This document shows positions 29,901 to 37,109 of a stretch of 64,000 nt of DNA, piece after piece (the stretch's first letter is position 1; each line of letters begins with the position of its first letter). The notes beneath the pieces are model-generated. The model worked only from the letters and a program-made list of their open reading frames with translations. It had not been told where the DNA came from and did not search any database. The stretch spans positions 1 to 64,000 of the forward strand of contig JABABU010000033.1 in NCBI GenBank assembly GCA_014238065.1. The letters run 5' to 3'. The position numbers and the translations under genes were made by a program. Origin of the DNA: Actinomycetota bacterium. GTDB lineage: Bacteria > Actinomycetota > Acidimicrobiia > Acidimicrobiales > Poriferisodalaceae.

Positions 29901-30402
29901 CCTGGAACTCGCGGTGGTAACCGCGCTCGACAAGGTCTTCGACCAGACGACCGGGATCGATCACATCGCCGGGCCGCACGATGATCGGATCAGCTTCGGC
30001 ACCGTGGGCCCCCATCGTCTGCACGATCGCCCGCACCGGCGCGACAACGACTTCGGGGCATTCGTCTGGCGACTCGAGCCGCCACAGGATCTCGAGTCGC
30101 TTACCCATCGTGTCGGTCGAAGGGCTCACCCGTTCGAACGGGAGAATCTCCCACGCGGGAAACATCACGACGCTGCGCTCGCCGAGAAATGCCGACAGGT
30201 CGTTGACCAACCGCTCGGCTTCCTGAGTAGTCGGTACTGCCACGACGACCGGTCGACGACTCGATCGCGCTACGAGCGCCGCGACGACGATGGCACGAGC
30301 AGCCTCTGGGACGGCGATGACAGCGTGTTGGCGACCGACCAGAGACACCAGAGCTGAATCGTCGTGCAGGCGCGCCGGAAGCGCTGACAGCGGCGATGAC
30401 AT
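26965..30402 (-). CDS. mfd: Transcription-repair coupling factor
   Basis: Full-length Mfd of 1145 residues: UvrB-homology N-terminal modules, the RNA polymerase-interacting domain (DHVVHHQHGVARYAGM region), then a RecG-like translocase with Walker A DVGFGKTEVAVRAAFKAV, DEEQRFG motif II, TATPIPRTL motif III and the RIGxxGR motif VI seen as GRVGRSGQRAYAY, and the C-terminal TRCF domain. It removes stalled RNA polymerase and recruits UvrA. It begins 5 bases after the pth stop, so it is likely in one transcript with rplY-pth. Confidence 0.96.
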   Translation of the reverse strand: MSSPLSALPARLHDDSALVSLVGRQHAVIAVPEAARAIVVAALVARSSRRPVVVAVPTTQEAERLVNDLSAFLGERSVVMFPAWEILPFERVSPSTDTMGKRLEILWRLESPDECPEVVVAPVRAIVQTMGAHGAEADPIIVRPGDVIDPGRLVEDLVERGYHREFQVEHRGEVAVRGGIVDVFPSTADVPVRIDMWGDDVDRLTEFSVADQRSTVDRAEVRLFPARELLVTEEVRARAERLIALEPWGRESWQRLSDGEVFDGMESWLPWLIDEPKVVFDALTEHAQVLLVEPRRMRERAADLLAEEEDLANTLAGTWGAVDADGGVKDFPRLHVPFDRLLARTEASAWTVVNVAEGPDTVAFGTSAWEPVMGDGSRLIAQMQRLIVAGGTVVVAADGSGSAARLVETIGAEGVELTLRTGDDPAALAAPGGHVVVAQLERGSIIDSAKLGILSESDVTGRRRTHRKARPRKRGQQGAFEDMTPGDHVVHHQHGVARYAGMVTREIMGVERDYLILDYKGNDKLYLPSDQIDLIRPYSGGETPSLNKMGGADFQKAKARVRAAVQEIAQELVVLYQRRITTEGHAFSEDTPWQRELADSFPFQETPDQMTAIVDVMDDMEAASPMDRLVCGDVGFGKTEVAVRAAFKAVQDGMQAAILVPTTLLAQQHNQTFSDRFAPYPLRVEVLSRFLTPAQQRQVIEGVNTGSVDVVIGTHRLLSKDVQFAKLGLLVIDEEQRFGVTHKEQIKQFKADVDVLTLSATPIPRTLEMSLTGIRDLSLLQTPPAERQPILTYVGEYDERAVAESIRRELLREGQVFFVHNRVADIEHVAKDLRKLVPEARVAVAHGQMDEGSLEQVVVDFWEGLYDVLVCTTIIESGIDMPTVNTLVVDRADLLGLGQLHQIRGRVGRSGQRAYAYLFHPRDRVLSEQAYERLKTIGEATELGSGFRIAMRDLEIRGAGNLLGEGQSGHIAAVGYDLYCQMVLEAVAELKGEPIPDPVEIALDLPMPAYLPDEYVKREEQRLEAYRRLAGVTTDAEVDDISAEWIDRYGPVPDAAANLLALGRLRAVCHRLGVTEISILRGSTARIMPVDLKVSEQMRLKRLAPKSVYKEDAEEIHLPVKPSPNLAAELTDFLNELIPAAETVG

Positions 30403-30407
30403 TTTCG

Positions 30408-31046
30408 TCAGTCTCTCGATCGACTGTTGTGCCGGTTCATGGTCTCATCGAGGCCATGGACAAGGTAGGTCTCGACCGCATCGGCGGTGAACTCCACGAT
30501 CACGTCGAGTTCGCTCCGTTCGGCCTTTGAAGGGCGTTTCAGCACATGGAGCTTGCCGGAATTCGCATTCGGAGGCCTTCCGACGCCGATCCTGACCCTC
30601 GCGTAGTCTGGCGTGCCCAGATGCGCGTCGATGTTGCGGATGCCGTTGTTGCCTGCTGCGCCTCCGCCCGCCTTGACTCGGAGCGTTCCGACGGGAAGGT
30701 CGATCTCGTCGTGGAGAACGATGATCTGGTCGGCGGCGACGATGCCATGACGGGGCACGAGCTGAGCGACAGCCTCACCGGACAGGTTCATGAAAGTCTG
30801 CGGTGCCGCGAGCACGACGCGCCGGTCATCGATCCGTACCTCGCAAACGAGTGATCTCGTCGACTTGTCGAGCTTGAGAGTCCCGCCGTGACGCGTCACC
30901 AGCGTGTCGATGGCTTCAAACCCGATGTTGTGCCGAGTACCCGCATAGTCCGCGCCGGGGTTGCCGAGCCCGACGACGAGTAGATCCGCCGGTGTACCTC
31001 GGCGACGAGCGGCACGGTCGAAAATCGTGCCGCGTCTCGAGATCAG
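30408..31046 (-). CDS. pth: Peptidyl-tRNA hydrolase with likely CTG start
   Basis: Recycles peptidyl-tRNA by cleaving the ester bond; cytoplasmic, essential. The first usual start codon in this frame (GTG 30899) would give 163 residues and lose the catalytic His. Upstream the frame stays open and encodes DLLVVGLGNPGADYAG and TRHNIGFEAI, the conserved Asn and His of Pth, so translation must begin earlier. No ATG, GTG or TTG is available; the CTG at 31046 overlaps the rplY TGA (CTGA) and gives 212 residues, close to normal length. Other active-site parts are intact: QTFMNLSGEA, LHDEIDLPVG and AGNNGIRNID. The CTG start is inference; the identity is firm. Confidence 0.88.
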   Translation of the reverse strand: MISRRGTIFDRAARRRGTPADLLVVGLGNPGADYAGTRHNIGFEAIDTLVTRHGGTLKLDKSTRSLVCEVRIDDRRVVLAAPQTFMNLSGEAVAQLVPRHGIVAADQIIVLHDEIDLPVGTLRVKAGGGAAGNNGIRNIDAHLGTPDYARVRIGVGRPPNANSGKLHVLKRPSKAERSELDVIVEFTADAVETYLVHGLDETMNRHNSRSRD

Positions 31047-31699
31047 CTGTCGCCGTCCTCGTCGGCACCGTCTTCGTCGGATGCCCCTGCACCTTCTGCC
31101 TCTTCTTCGATCTCGAGGCCATCTTCGTCAAGAGCAGCCGCGGCGGCTCTCGTGACGATGCCGGAGACGACAACGGCCTCTGGCTCTGCGTCGGCGGTGA
31201 CGCCGGAAGGAAGAGCGATGTCGCCGACGCGAATTGACCCACCTTCATCGAGTTCGCTGACGTCGACCGAGACGGAGGCCGGGATCTCGCCTGCTGGGGC
31301 ACTGATCGTGAGGCTGGTCATCTGCTGCTGCATCAGACCGCCGATGCGAATGAGTTCGGTCGGTTCGCCGAGGAACTCGATCGGCACTTCGACGATGATC
31401 GCTTCGTCGCGGCGAATGAGCTGGAAGTCGATATGTAGGACCCTGTCCTTGACGGGGTGCTGCTGGAGCTCCTTGATGATCGACAGTTGACTATCGCCAT
31501 CAATGTCGAGGTTGATCAGCGCGTTTGTGCCTGCGGCCTTGACGAGCGTGCGGAACTCCCAACGATCGACCGAGACCGACAGCGGATCGGAGCCGTGCCC
31601 GTACACGACCGCCGGAATGCGGTTCTCGGCCCTGAGCCGACGTGCCGGCCCTGAGCCTCTTGGCCTACCGCCGACTGCGACGAGCGTGGTTTCTTCCAT
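31043..31699 (-). CDS. rplY: Large ribosomal subunit protein bL25, CTC form
   Basis: 5S rRNA-binding ribosomal protein of the long CTC type, 218 residues. The N-terminal L25 domain shows GSGPARRLRAENRIPAVVYGHG and the following beta barrel; the TL5-like C-terminal domain and an acidic tail (EEEAEGAGASDEDGADEDGD) complete it. ATG 31699 is favoured over GTG 31720 because a CAGGAG Shine-Dalgarno sequence precedes it. It lies upstream of pth, the classic rplY-pth pair, with the overlap CTGA at the junction. Confidence 0.92.
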   Translation of the reverse strand: MEETTLVAVGGRPRGSGPARRLRAENRIPAVVYGHGSDPLSVSVDRWEFRTLVKAAGTNALINLDIDGDSQLSIIKELQQHPVKDRVLHIDFQLIRRDEAIIVEVPIEFLGEPTELIRIGGLMQQQMTSLTISAPAGEIPASVSVDVSELDEGGSIRVGDIALPSGVTADAEPEAVVVSGIVTRAAAAALDEDGLEIEEEAEGAGASDEDGADEDGDS

Positions 31700-31908
31700 G
31701 ACAGCTGACTCCTGAGGCACGCGAGGGAGATCTCACGCAAAGATTCATGTTGGCGCAGGTCCAGCCGCACAGGCGACCAGCGCAGCAGACCAGTGTATTG
31801 ACACCCGATCGAACTGCAACGCCGGCCCTCTCGGGCCGCCAACTCCCGGCAACCTCCGAAGGGGAAGGAGTCTGGGAGGAAGCAAGCCCGAGCGAAACGA
31901 AGCTCCAC

Positions 31909-31920
31909 GGACCGAAGTCC
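31909..31920 (-). terminator. UUCG hairpin just after prs
   Basis: Directly after the prs stop the transcript would read GGAC-TTCG-GTCC, a short stem closed by the very stable UUCG tetraloop. No U-tract follows, so it may be a weak terminator, an RNA-end stabiliser or a processing site between prs and rplY. The roughly 200 bases between the two genes hold no other feature I can support. Confidence 0.35.
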
Positions 31921-32904
31921 CTAACTCTGATTTTCTCCGTCGAAGATTTCCGAGACAGAGGAGTCGGCAAAGACCGCGTCGAGAGCGTCACCGAAGACGG
32001 GAGCGACGGAGAGGATCTCGAGTTTGTCGAATTGCTTCTCGGAGGGGATGGGCACGGTGTTCGTGACGATGACCTTGGACATGGTCGAGTTCTTCATCCT
32101 GTCGATGGCCGGGCCGGAGAACACGCCGTGAGTGGTTGCAGCCATGACGTCTGATGCGCCGTTCACGGTGAGGATCTCGGCTGCCGAGCAGAGCGTTCCC
32201 GCGGTGTCAATCATGTCGTCGACGATGACGCAGGTCTTGCCGTCGACGTCACCCATGATGCCAAGAGCTTCGACTTCGTTGACGATATTCCGGGAGCGCT
32301 TCTTGTAGATCGATGCGACGTCGGCGTCGAGGTGCTTCGCGTATCGCTCTGCGACCTTCACCCGGCCCGAGTCTGGTGACACGACGACGGAATCGCTGGG
32401 AATGATGCCTTTGAGGTGTTTGATGAGCACCGGCATCGCGGTGAGGTGATCGACGGGTCCATCAAAAAACCCCTGGATCTGTCCCGAGTGGAGGTCGATG
32501 CTGACGATCCGTTCGGCGCCGGCGCCTTTGAAGAGCTGGGCGAGCAGCTTCGCGGTGATGGGTTCGCGGCCTGCGGCCTTGCGATCTTGTCTGGCGTAGC
32601 CGTAGAAGGGAATGACGGCAGTGATGCGCTTGGCTGACGCGCGACGCGCGGCGTCGATCATGATCAGTTGTTCCATGATCGAGTCGTTGACCGAACGGCC
32701 TTCGAAGCTGGCGTGCGATTGGATCATGAAGACGTCACCACCGCGGAGCGAGTCGCGAAACTGGCATTTGATTTCGCCGTTCGCGAAATCGACGAGGTTG
32801 GCCTCGCCGAGTTCAACCCCCATCTCGGCTGCAATCTCAGCGGCCAACGGTTCGTTGGCCCTACCGGTGAAGAGATGCAGTCGTTTTTTGGTGACCAACT
32901 CCAT
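31921..32904 (-). CDS. prs: Ribose-phosphate pyrophosphokinase
   Basis: Makes phosphoribosyl pyrophosphate from ribose 5-phosphate and ATP, feeding nucleotide, His and Trp synthesis. About 327 residues, standard length. Visible are the flexible loop and ATP site (IPFYGYARQDRKAAGREPITAKL), the metal-binding IVSIDLHSGQIQGFF, VVSPDSGRVKVAERYA, and the PRPP loop CVIVDDMIDTAGTL. ATG 32904 is chosen as it gives MELVTKKRLHLFTG; ATG 32922 is an alternative. It follows glmU by about 84 bases, an order seen in many bacteria. Confidence 0.96.
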   Translation of the reverse strand: MELVTKKRLHLFTGRANEPLAAEIAAEMGVELGEANLVDFANGEIKCQFRDSLRGGDVFMIQSHASFEGRSVNDSIMEQLIMIDAARRASAKRITAVIPFYGYARQDRKAAGREPITAKLLAQLFKGAGAERIVSIDLHSGQIQGFFDGPVDHLTAMPVLIKHLKGIIPSDSVVVSPDSGRVKVAERYAKHLDADVASIYKKRSRNIVNEVEALGIMGDVDGKTCVIVDDMIDTAGTLCSAAEILTVNGASDVMAATTHGVFSGPAIDRMKNSTMSKVIVTNTVPIPSEKQFDKLEILSVAPVFGDALDAVFADSSVSEIFDGENQS

Positions 32905-32988
32905 GGTGGCGCTCCGTCGCATCGGTGGGTGACGCTCCAGCTTTCGGACAATCAGCTGTCCACCTGCGCGCCGAGGAACAGACGTCCC

Positions 32989-34077
32989 TTACGGCGCAGC
33001 ATAGAGCGGGCCAGTGACAGTGTTGGCCGGGAGCTTCGTTCCCTCATCGATCACCGCGTATGGGCCGATCTTGGCGCCGTGCCCGACGTGTGCGCCGCGG
33101 CTCGTGGTCTGGTCAAGTCGTGAGTCGGCACCGATTTTCGAGTCGATGATGTGGCACCCAGGGCCGATGACGGTGCCTTCGCCGACCACCGTGTCGCCCT
33201 GGAGAACGACACCCGGGAATATGGTGACGTCCCTGCCGATGTCGACGGTTACGTCGATGTAGGTGTTGTTCGGGTCGACGATGGTGACGCCGTTGCGAAG
33301 CCAGTGCGCATTAGTGCGCGAGCGCAGGACCGCTTCGGCTTCTGCGAGCTGTTGACGATCGTTGACGCCGACGGTTTCGAGGGCGTCGTCGGCGACCACT
33401 GCCGCGATCGGGTAGCCCGCTTCCCGGAGCACAGCAATGACGTCGGTGAGGTAGTACTCGCCTTGATCGTTCACCGGTGTGACTCGGCGGAGAGCTGGGG
33501 CAAGAAGGTTTCTGCGGAAGCAGTAGATCGACGTGTTGATCTCGCCGATCGCCTTGGTTGTTTCGTCGGCGTCGCGATGCTCGACGATCTTCGAAACCGA
33601 TCCGTCCTTGCCGCGCACGACGCGGCCGTAGCCGTACGGGTCTTGCAGCTTGGCGGTCAGCAACGTGGCCCCTGCGTTCTGCTCCAAGTGATGGTTGACG
33701 AGGCTGGATATCGTGTTCGGTCTGACGAGTGGAACGTCGCCTGGAAGCACGACGATCACGGCGTCCTCCTCGTCGAGTTCCGTTGGTGTAAAGCCACCGA
33801 GTCCGACAGCAACGGCGTCGCCGGTGCCGTTCTGGCGTTCCTGCACCACGAAGTTGATCGTGAGGTCGTTGGGGGCGAACTGACCGACGGACGTCCTCAC
33901 ACGGTCGGCGCCATGCCCGATCACGACGACCACGCGTTCACAGTCGACGTCAGCCAGCGCATCGAGACCGAACGACACCATGGGCCGTCCGCAGAGGCGA
34001 TGCGCCGGCTTGGCCAGCGTCGAGCGCATCCTCGTCCCTTGACCTGCGGCCAGGATCATCGCTGAAACTGAGGTCAT
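32989..34077 (-). CDS. glmU: Short GlmU: uridylyltransferase without full acetyltransferase domain
   Basis: N-acetylglucosamine-1-phosphate uridylyltransferase, giving UDP-GlcNAc for peptidoglycan. The pyrophosphorylase domain is intact: AMILAAGQGTRMRS, a following Lys-Pro, VVQERQNGTGDAV, VLPGDVPLV and GEINTSIYCF. The left-handed beta-helix is cut short: the protein ends at 362 residues, whereas bifunctional GlmU has about 450-490, so the segment carrying the acetyltransferase Arg, Lys, His and Asn residues is absent. Only 66 bases separate its stop from the prs open frame, so no frameshifted remainder is hidden there. Glucosamine-1-phosphate acetylation must come from another gene. A GGGGAG sequence precedes the ATG. 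Confidence 0.88.
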   Translation of the reverse strand: MTSVSAMILAAGQGTRMRSTLAKPAHRLCGRPMVSFGLDALADVDCERVVVVIGHGADRVRTSVGQFAPNDLTINFVVQERQNGTGDAVAVGLGGFTPTELDEEDAVIVVLPGDVPLVRPNTISSLVNHHLEQNAGATLLTAKLQDPYGYGRVVRGKDGSVSKIVEHRDADETTKAIGEINTSIYCFRRNLLAPALRRVTPVNDQGEYYLTDVIAVLREAGYPIAAVVADDALETVGVNDRQQLAEAEAVLRSRTNAHWLRNGVTIVDPNNTYIDVTVDIGRDVTIFPGVVLQGDTVVGEGTVIGPGCHIIDSKIGADSRLDQTTSRGAHVGHGAKIGPYAVIDEGTKLPANTVTGPLYAAP

Positions 34078-34157
34078 GACATCTCCCCGTCAGGGCGAAG
34101 TCTCTGCAAGAAATCGCGCCGGGGCAGCGACGCATCAGGGCTCGACAAGTGCATGAG

Positions 34158-34229
34158 CTCGGGGGGGAGGGTTCGAACCTCCGTTGACGGCACCAAAAAC
34201 CGCTGTCCTACCAATTGAACGACCCCCGA
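34158..34229 (-). tRNA. tRNA-Gln (UUG anticodon)
   Basis: The reverse strand folds as a 72-base class I tRNA: acceptor TCGGGGG/CCCCCGA, D arm GTTC-AATTGGTA-GGAC, anticodon stem GCGGT/GCCGT with loop TTTTGGT giving anticodon TTG, and T arm GGAGG-TTCGAAC-CCTCC. The discriminator base is G as expected for glutamine. No CCA is encoded. It lies about 80 bases upstream of glmU on the same strand and may share its transcript. Confidence 0.93.
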
Positions 34230-34315
34230 TCGGGACTCCCACGCTACCGCCATCGCTGGATGACCGACGGCGCATTCGTGGGCATCGGCCACAACATGCC
34301 AGTCGGCGGACGGCG

Positions 34316-35407
34316 TCAGCAGTCGAGGACTGTTTGTGCTTGCTCCGGCATCAGGAGTCCTGCCAACACAGCTTCGGCAAATTCGGTCAGGATGACGTCG
34401 GTGTGGACGCAGGGCAGCAACTGCGATCTGAGCGTACCGATGATGTTTCCGAGGATCAGATCTGGTGGCAGCCTCACCGTCGGCACTTCGACCGTCTCAG
34501 TCGTGGTGGTGGTCGATGGGTCAGGAATGGTCGCGTCGACGCTCGTGGTGGTCGTCGACTCGTCGGGCGCAGTCGTCGTGGAGCCGTTCTCGTCTGGAAG
34601 CGTTGTCGAGCTGTCCACCGTCGTAGACGGCGCTGAGTTCGGCGTCGTTGCGTCTGGCGGTAGTGATGACGTCGGCCGTGACGTTGTGTCGTCGTTCACG
34701 GTGGTCCCTGGTCGGTTCTCGATCGTTGTCGTCGGCGGTTCGGTCGTGCCACGAGCATCGGAGGTGGTCACCGCCTCTTCGGTCACCGGCGGGTCTGGCG
34801 GCGCAACTTCTTTTGCGGAGGTCGAGTCGCTGACAGCACCATCTGTCGAGGAGACAGTCGTGCCGGAGGAGGGATCCGAGTTGACGGCTTCCGCGCTGCC
34901 GGTTGTCGGCGCAGTTGCGTCGGACGATCGTGACGCTTCACTGGGACCGGGTGTGGTGATCGGAACCAAGTCTCCGTCGACGATCTCGGCGAGCACAACG
35001 CCCTCGGGCGTCACTTCGGCAACCTGGCCTGGGCCCAACAGAAGCTCACCGATACTGGCCGAACCGGAGGGACCGACTTCGACCCATGCTCCTTCTGGCA
35101 TCTCGAGCCCTGGCTTTGCTTCGATCACCGAGCCGTTCGGAAGATGTAGTTGCGCGCCAGTGGCCGATGAGATCCTGACCGAATCGATTCCTGGCTGGAT
35201 GGTGGAGATACCGAATGCAACGACGGCAACCGAAAACGCGACAGCGGCGACGGTGGCCGGCCAGCGGCGCAGGGCAGGCATCTGGGTTGCGTCGACGGCT
35301 CGCATGTCACGAAGCTGCAGTTCGAGGTGGTCGGCGAATGCAGCGTCTGGATCTGGTACGGCCGATGACCCCAGAGCGGTGAGATGTTGATGCATGTCGT
35401 CGGTCAT
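34316..35407 (-). CDS. Membrane protein with FecR-like region, probable sigma-factor partner
   Basis: Single-pass membrane protein of 363 residues. An N-terminal cytoplasmic part of about 50 residues precedes one membrane helix (WPATVAAVAFSVAVVAFGIS). Next comes a FecR-like beta region (GAQLHLPNGSVIEAKPGLEMPEGAWVEVG), then a long Ser/Thr/Pro-rich stalk and a C-terminal segment with two cysteines (LLPCVHTD, TVLDC). It overlaps the upstream ECF sigma gene by 4 bases, so it is the likely membrane-bound regulator of that sigma factor, but the zinc anti-sigma motif HxxxCxxC is absent. The role is inferred from context. Confidence 0.7.
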   Translation of the reverse strand: MTDDMHQHLTALGSSAVPDPDAAFADHLELQLRDMRAVDATQMPALRRWPATVAAVAFSVAVVAFGISTIQPGIDSVRISSATGAQLHLPNGSVIEAKPGLEMPEGAWVEVGPSGSASIGELLLGPGQVAEVTPEGVVLAEIVDGDLVPITTPGPSEASRSSDATAPTTGSAEAVNSDPSSGTTVSSTDGAVSDSTSAKEVAPPDPPVTEEAVTTSDARGTTEPPTTTIENRPGTTVNDDTTSRPTSSLPPDATTPNSAPSTTVDSSTTLPDENGSTTTAPDESTTTTSVDATIPDPSTTTTTETVEVPTVRLPPDLILGNIIGTLRSQLLPCVHTDVILTEFAEAVLAGLLMPEQAQTVLDC

Positions 35408-36114
35408 GACGCCGTTGCCTCTGGGTAGTCATCCACCGGAAGAAATCCGTCGCTGTCGATGCCATCGAGATGCTTCTTCAACGACTTCAGGGATCGGTGG
35501 ACGATGACGGCCATCGTGCTTCGAGAAACACCGAAGGCGTCCGCCGCTTCTTCGTTGGACAGACCGGAGAGGTAACGCAGCGACAGTGCCTTCTGGTACC
35601 TCGGAGCAAGTTTCGTCAGGGCTTCTCTGACGATCGTCTGGCTCTCCGAGACGAGCGCTGCCTCATCGGGCTCCTCGGCCCGTCCGATCATGTTCGCCAT
35701 TGCCCGTTGGCCACGTTCACCCCGTGTCCTACCGACTTTGCGATGATGGTCATTGAGCTGATTCGCGGCGATGCGGAACAACCACGCACCGAACCCTCCA
35801 CCTCTCGGCTCGAATCTGTGAAGGTTCTTCAGAGCGTTCTCGAAGGTCGCCGCGCTGACGTCCTCAGCGACCTCTTTGCTACCGGACCTCCGGAAGGCGA
35901 ACGCGTGAATGCGTGGGAGATAGAAGCGATATAGGTCGGCGAACGCCTGAGTGTCGATCCGCGCGCGTTCGACCAGTGCGGCCTCGCCCGGAAGATGGTT
36001 CGGATCGGGCCGGTCGAGGTCGAAATCGACCACCGGAAGGGACTGCACTGCCTGCATGTTCTCTTGCTCCAACGACGTGCTCCCCTTTCGCTGACACCGG
36101 CCTACGACTTTCAT
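35404..36114 (-). CDS. ECF-type RNA polymerase sigma factor
   Basis: Alternative sigma factor of 236 residues. Region 2 is seen at FADLYRFYLPRIHAFAFRRSGSKEVAEDVSAATFENAL and the GGFGAWLFRIAANQLNDHHR segment; region 4 with its helix-turn-helix is at LAPRYQKALSLRYLSGLSNEEAADAFGVSRSTMAVIVHRSLKSLKK. The long N-terminal 45 residues are extra; the ATG at 36057 would remove 19 of them. It is coupled to the FecR-like membrane protein, forming a sigma/regulator pair whose signal is unknown. Confidence 0.9.
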   Translation of the reverse strand: MKVVGRCQRKGSTSLEQENMQAVQSLPVVDFDLDRPDPNHLPGEAALVERARIDTQAFADLYRFYLPRIHAFAFRRSGSKEVAEDVSAATFENALKNLHRFEPRGGGFGAWLFRIAANQLNDHHRKVGRTRGERGQRAMANMIGRAEEPDEAALVSESQTIVREALTKLAPRYQKALSLRYLSGLSNEEAADAFGVSRSTMAVIVHRSLKSLKKHLDGIDSDGFLPVDDYPEATAS

Positions 36115-36222
36115 CCACAGCCTTGCTCACCTGTCGGCGCGATATACATCGCCTCTAGGGCGAGTAATGCACGATCTCCGGAGACACAGCCACATAAGGA
36201 AAGCTGTGAATCACGACAAAAG

Positions 36223-36251
36223 TTTCGATTCTCACCACGCTCGGGTACCGT
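36223..36251 (+). promoter_or_regulatory. Promoter of the bS22 gene
   Basis: TTTCGA (36223-36228) and TACCGT (36246-36251) are separated by 17 bases; the ATG begins 10 bases after the second box. That places the transcription start at or very near the ATG, so the mRNA is probably leaderless. The same arrangement precedes the bL37 gene. Confidence 0.55.
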
Positions 36252-36261
36252 TGCCCGCTTC

Positions 36262-36351
36262 ATGGGATCACTTGTCAAGAAGCGCCGTAAGCGCATGCGG
36301 AAGAAGAAGCACAAGAAGATGCTTCGACGCACGCGCTACCAACGCCGTTAA
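36262..36351 (+). CDS. Small ribosomal subunit protein bS22
   Basis: A 29-residue, extremely basic peptide beginning MGSLVKKRRKRM and ending RTRYQRR. It matches the AURKAIP1/COX24-like family that in Mycobacterium ribosome structures is the small-subunit protein bS22. It would sit buried in 16S rRNA near the decoding region. No Shine-Dalgarno sequence is present, in line with the leaderless promoter upstream. Convergent with ispE, 20 bases from its stop. Genes this short are easily missed. Confidence 0.9.
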   Translation: MGSLVKKRRKRMRKKKHKKMLRRTRYQRR

Positions 36352-36371
36352 CCAAATCAGCTAGTCGGTCC

Positions 36372-37109
36372 TCAGTTCGACCGACGCGATGGCACCGTCC
36401 GAACGACTCGTGTCGACACGCCGTCGACATTTCCGACGACCTCACCTTCGACAAACCACGTCCCCCCACTCCCGGCAAGTCGCGCTTTTCGGCCGCAGAG
36501 TTCCTCGAGCGCATCGCGCCACCGCGCCAGCTCGGGGACGGCCATGAGAGCCGCCGGTTCGAGGTCGTTGCCGCTGTTGCCGACAGGTCCGCCAAGCTCA
36601 TCCCAGGCTCGATAGACGACCGGCGTACTCACACCGATGGGCGGGGTGAGCAACGTGAACGCCTGCTCGCGGTGATCGAGTGCCTCGACGATTTCACCGA
36701 CACCAGACACGCGCGCTCGTCCACCCCGAAGGCAGAACGCGACATCCGCGCCGATGCGCGCCGCGACCGAGGGATCAGTGATCCCGGCCCATGCCAGAAC
36801 GGCTGCCGCGTCCGAGCTGCCGCCGCCGAGGCCTGCGCCCGCGGGGATGGACTTGTCGACGATCGCTCTCGCTTCGATGCCGACGATCGCGAGTGCTTTG
36901 GCGACGAGATTGTCGGCGTCAGCGGGAATGGCGAGGCCGCTTGCACCGATCACGGCGACTCCCGAGCCTTCGACCAACTCGATCGTGTCGACGAAGTCGA
37001 GCGAAACCATCTCGGCATCGATGAGGTGATACCCATCGTCCCTGGTTCCGGTGATCCGAAGCGAAAGGGTCAGTTTGGCCGGCGCAGTGAGCGTCGTTGG
37101 CAGGTTCAT
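36372..37109 (-). CDS. ispE: 4-diphosphocytidyl-2-C-methyl-D-erythritol kinase
   Basis: GHMP kinase of the MEP isoprenoid pathway, 245 residues, on the short side for the family. The catalytic Lys/Asp segment is seen at APAKLTLSLRITGTRDDGYH, the GHMP glycine-rich loop at PAGAGLGGGSSDAAA, and the C-terminal substrate region at LAGSGGTWF. ATG 37109 is favoured because it overlaps the rsmA stop in ATGA; a GTG 6 bases upstream is the alternative. The rsmA-ispE order is common in actinobacteria. Confidence 0.9.
   Translation of the reverse strand: MNLPTTLTAPAKLTLSLRITGTRDDGYHLIDAEMVSLDFVDTIELVEGSGVAVIGASGLAIPADADNLVAKALAIVGIEARAIVDKSIPAGAGLGGGSSDAAAVLAWAGITDPSVAARIGADVAFCLRGGRARVSGVGEIVEALDHREQAFTLLTPPIGVSTPVVYRAWDELGGPVGNSGNDLEPAALMAVPELARWRDALEELCGRKARLAGSGGTWFVEGEVVGNVDGVSTRVVRTVPSRRSN

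Noticed and set aside
31748..31908. Possible structured RNA between prs and rplY
   Set aside because: Some short GC hairpins are visible, but no known riboswitch or ncRNA fold could be recognised.
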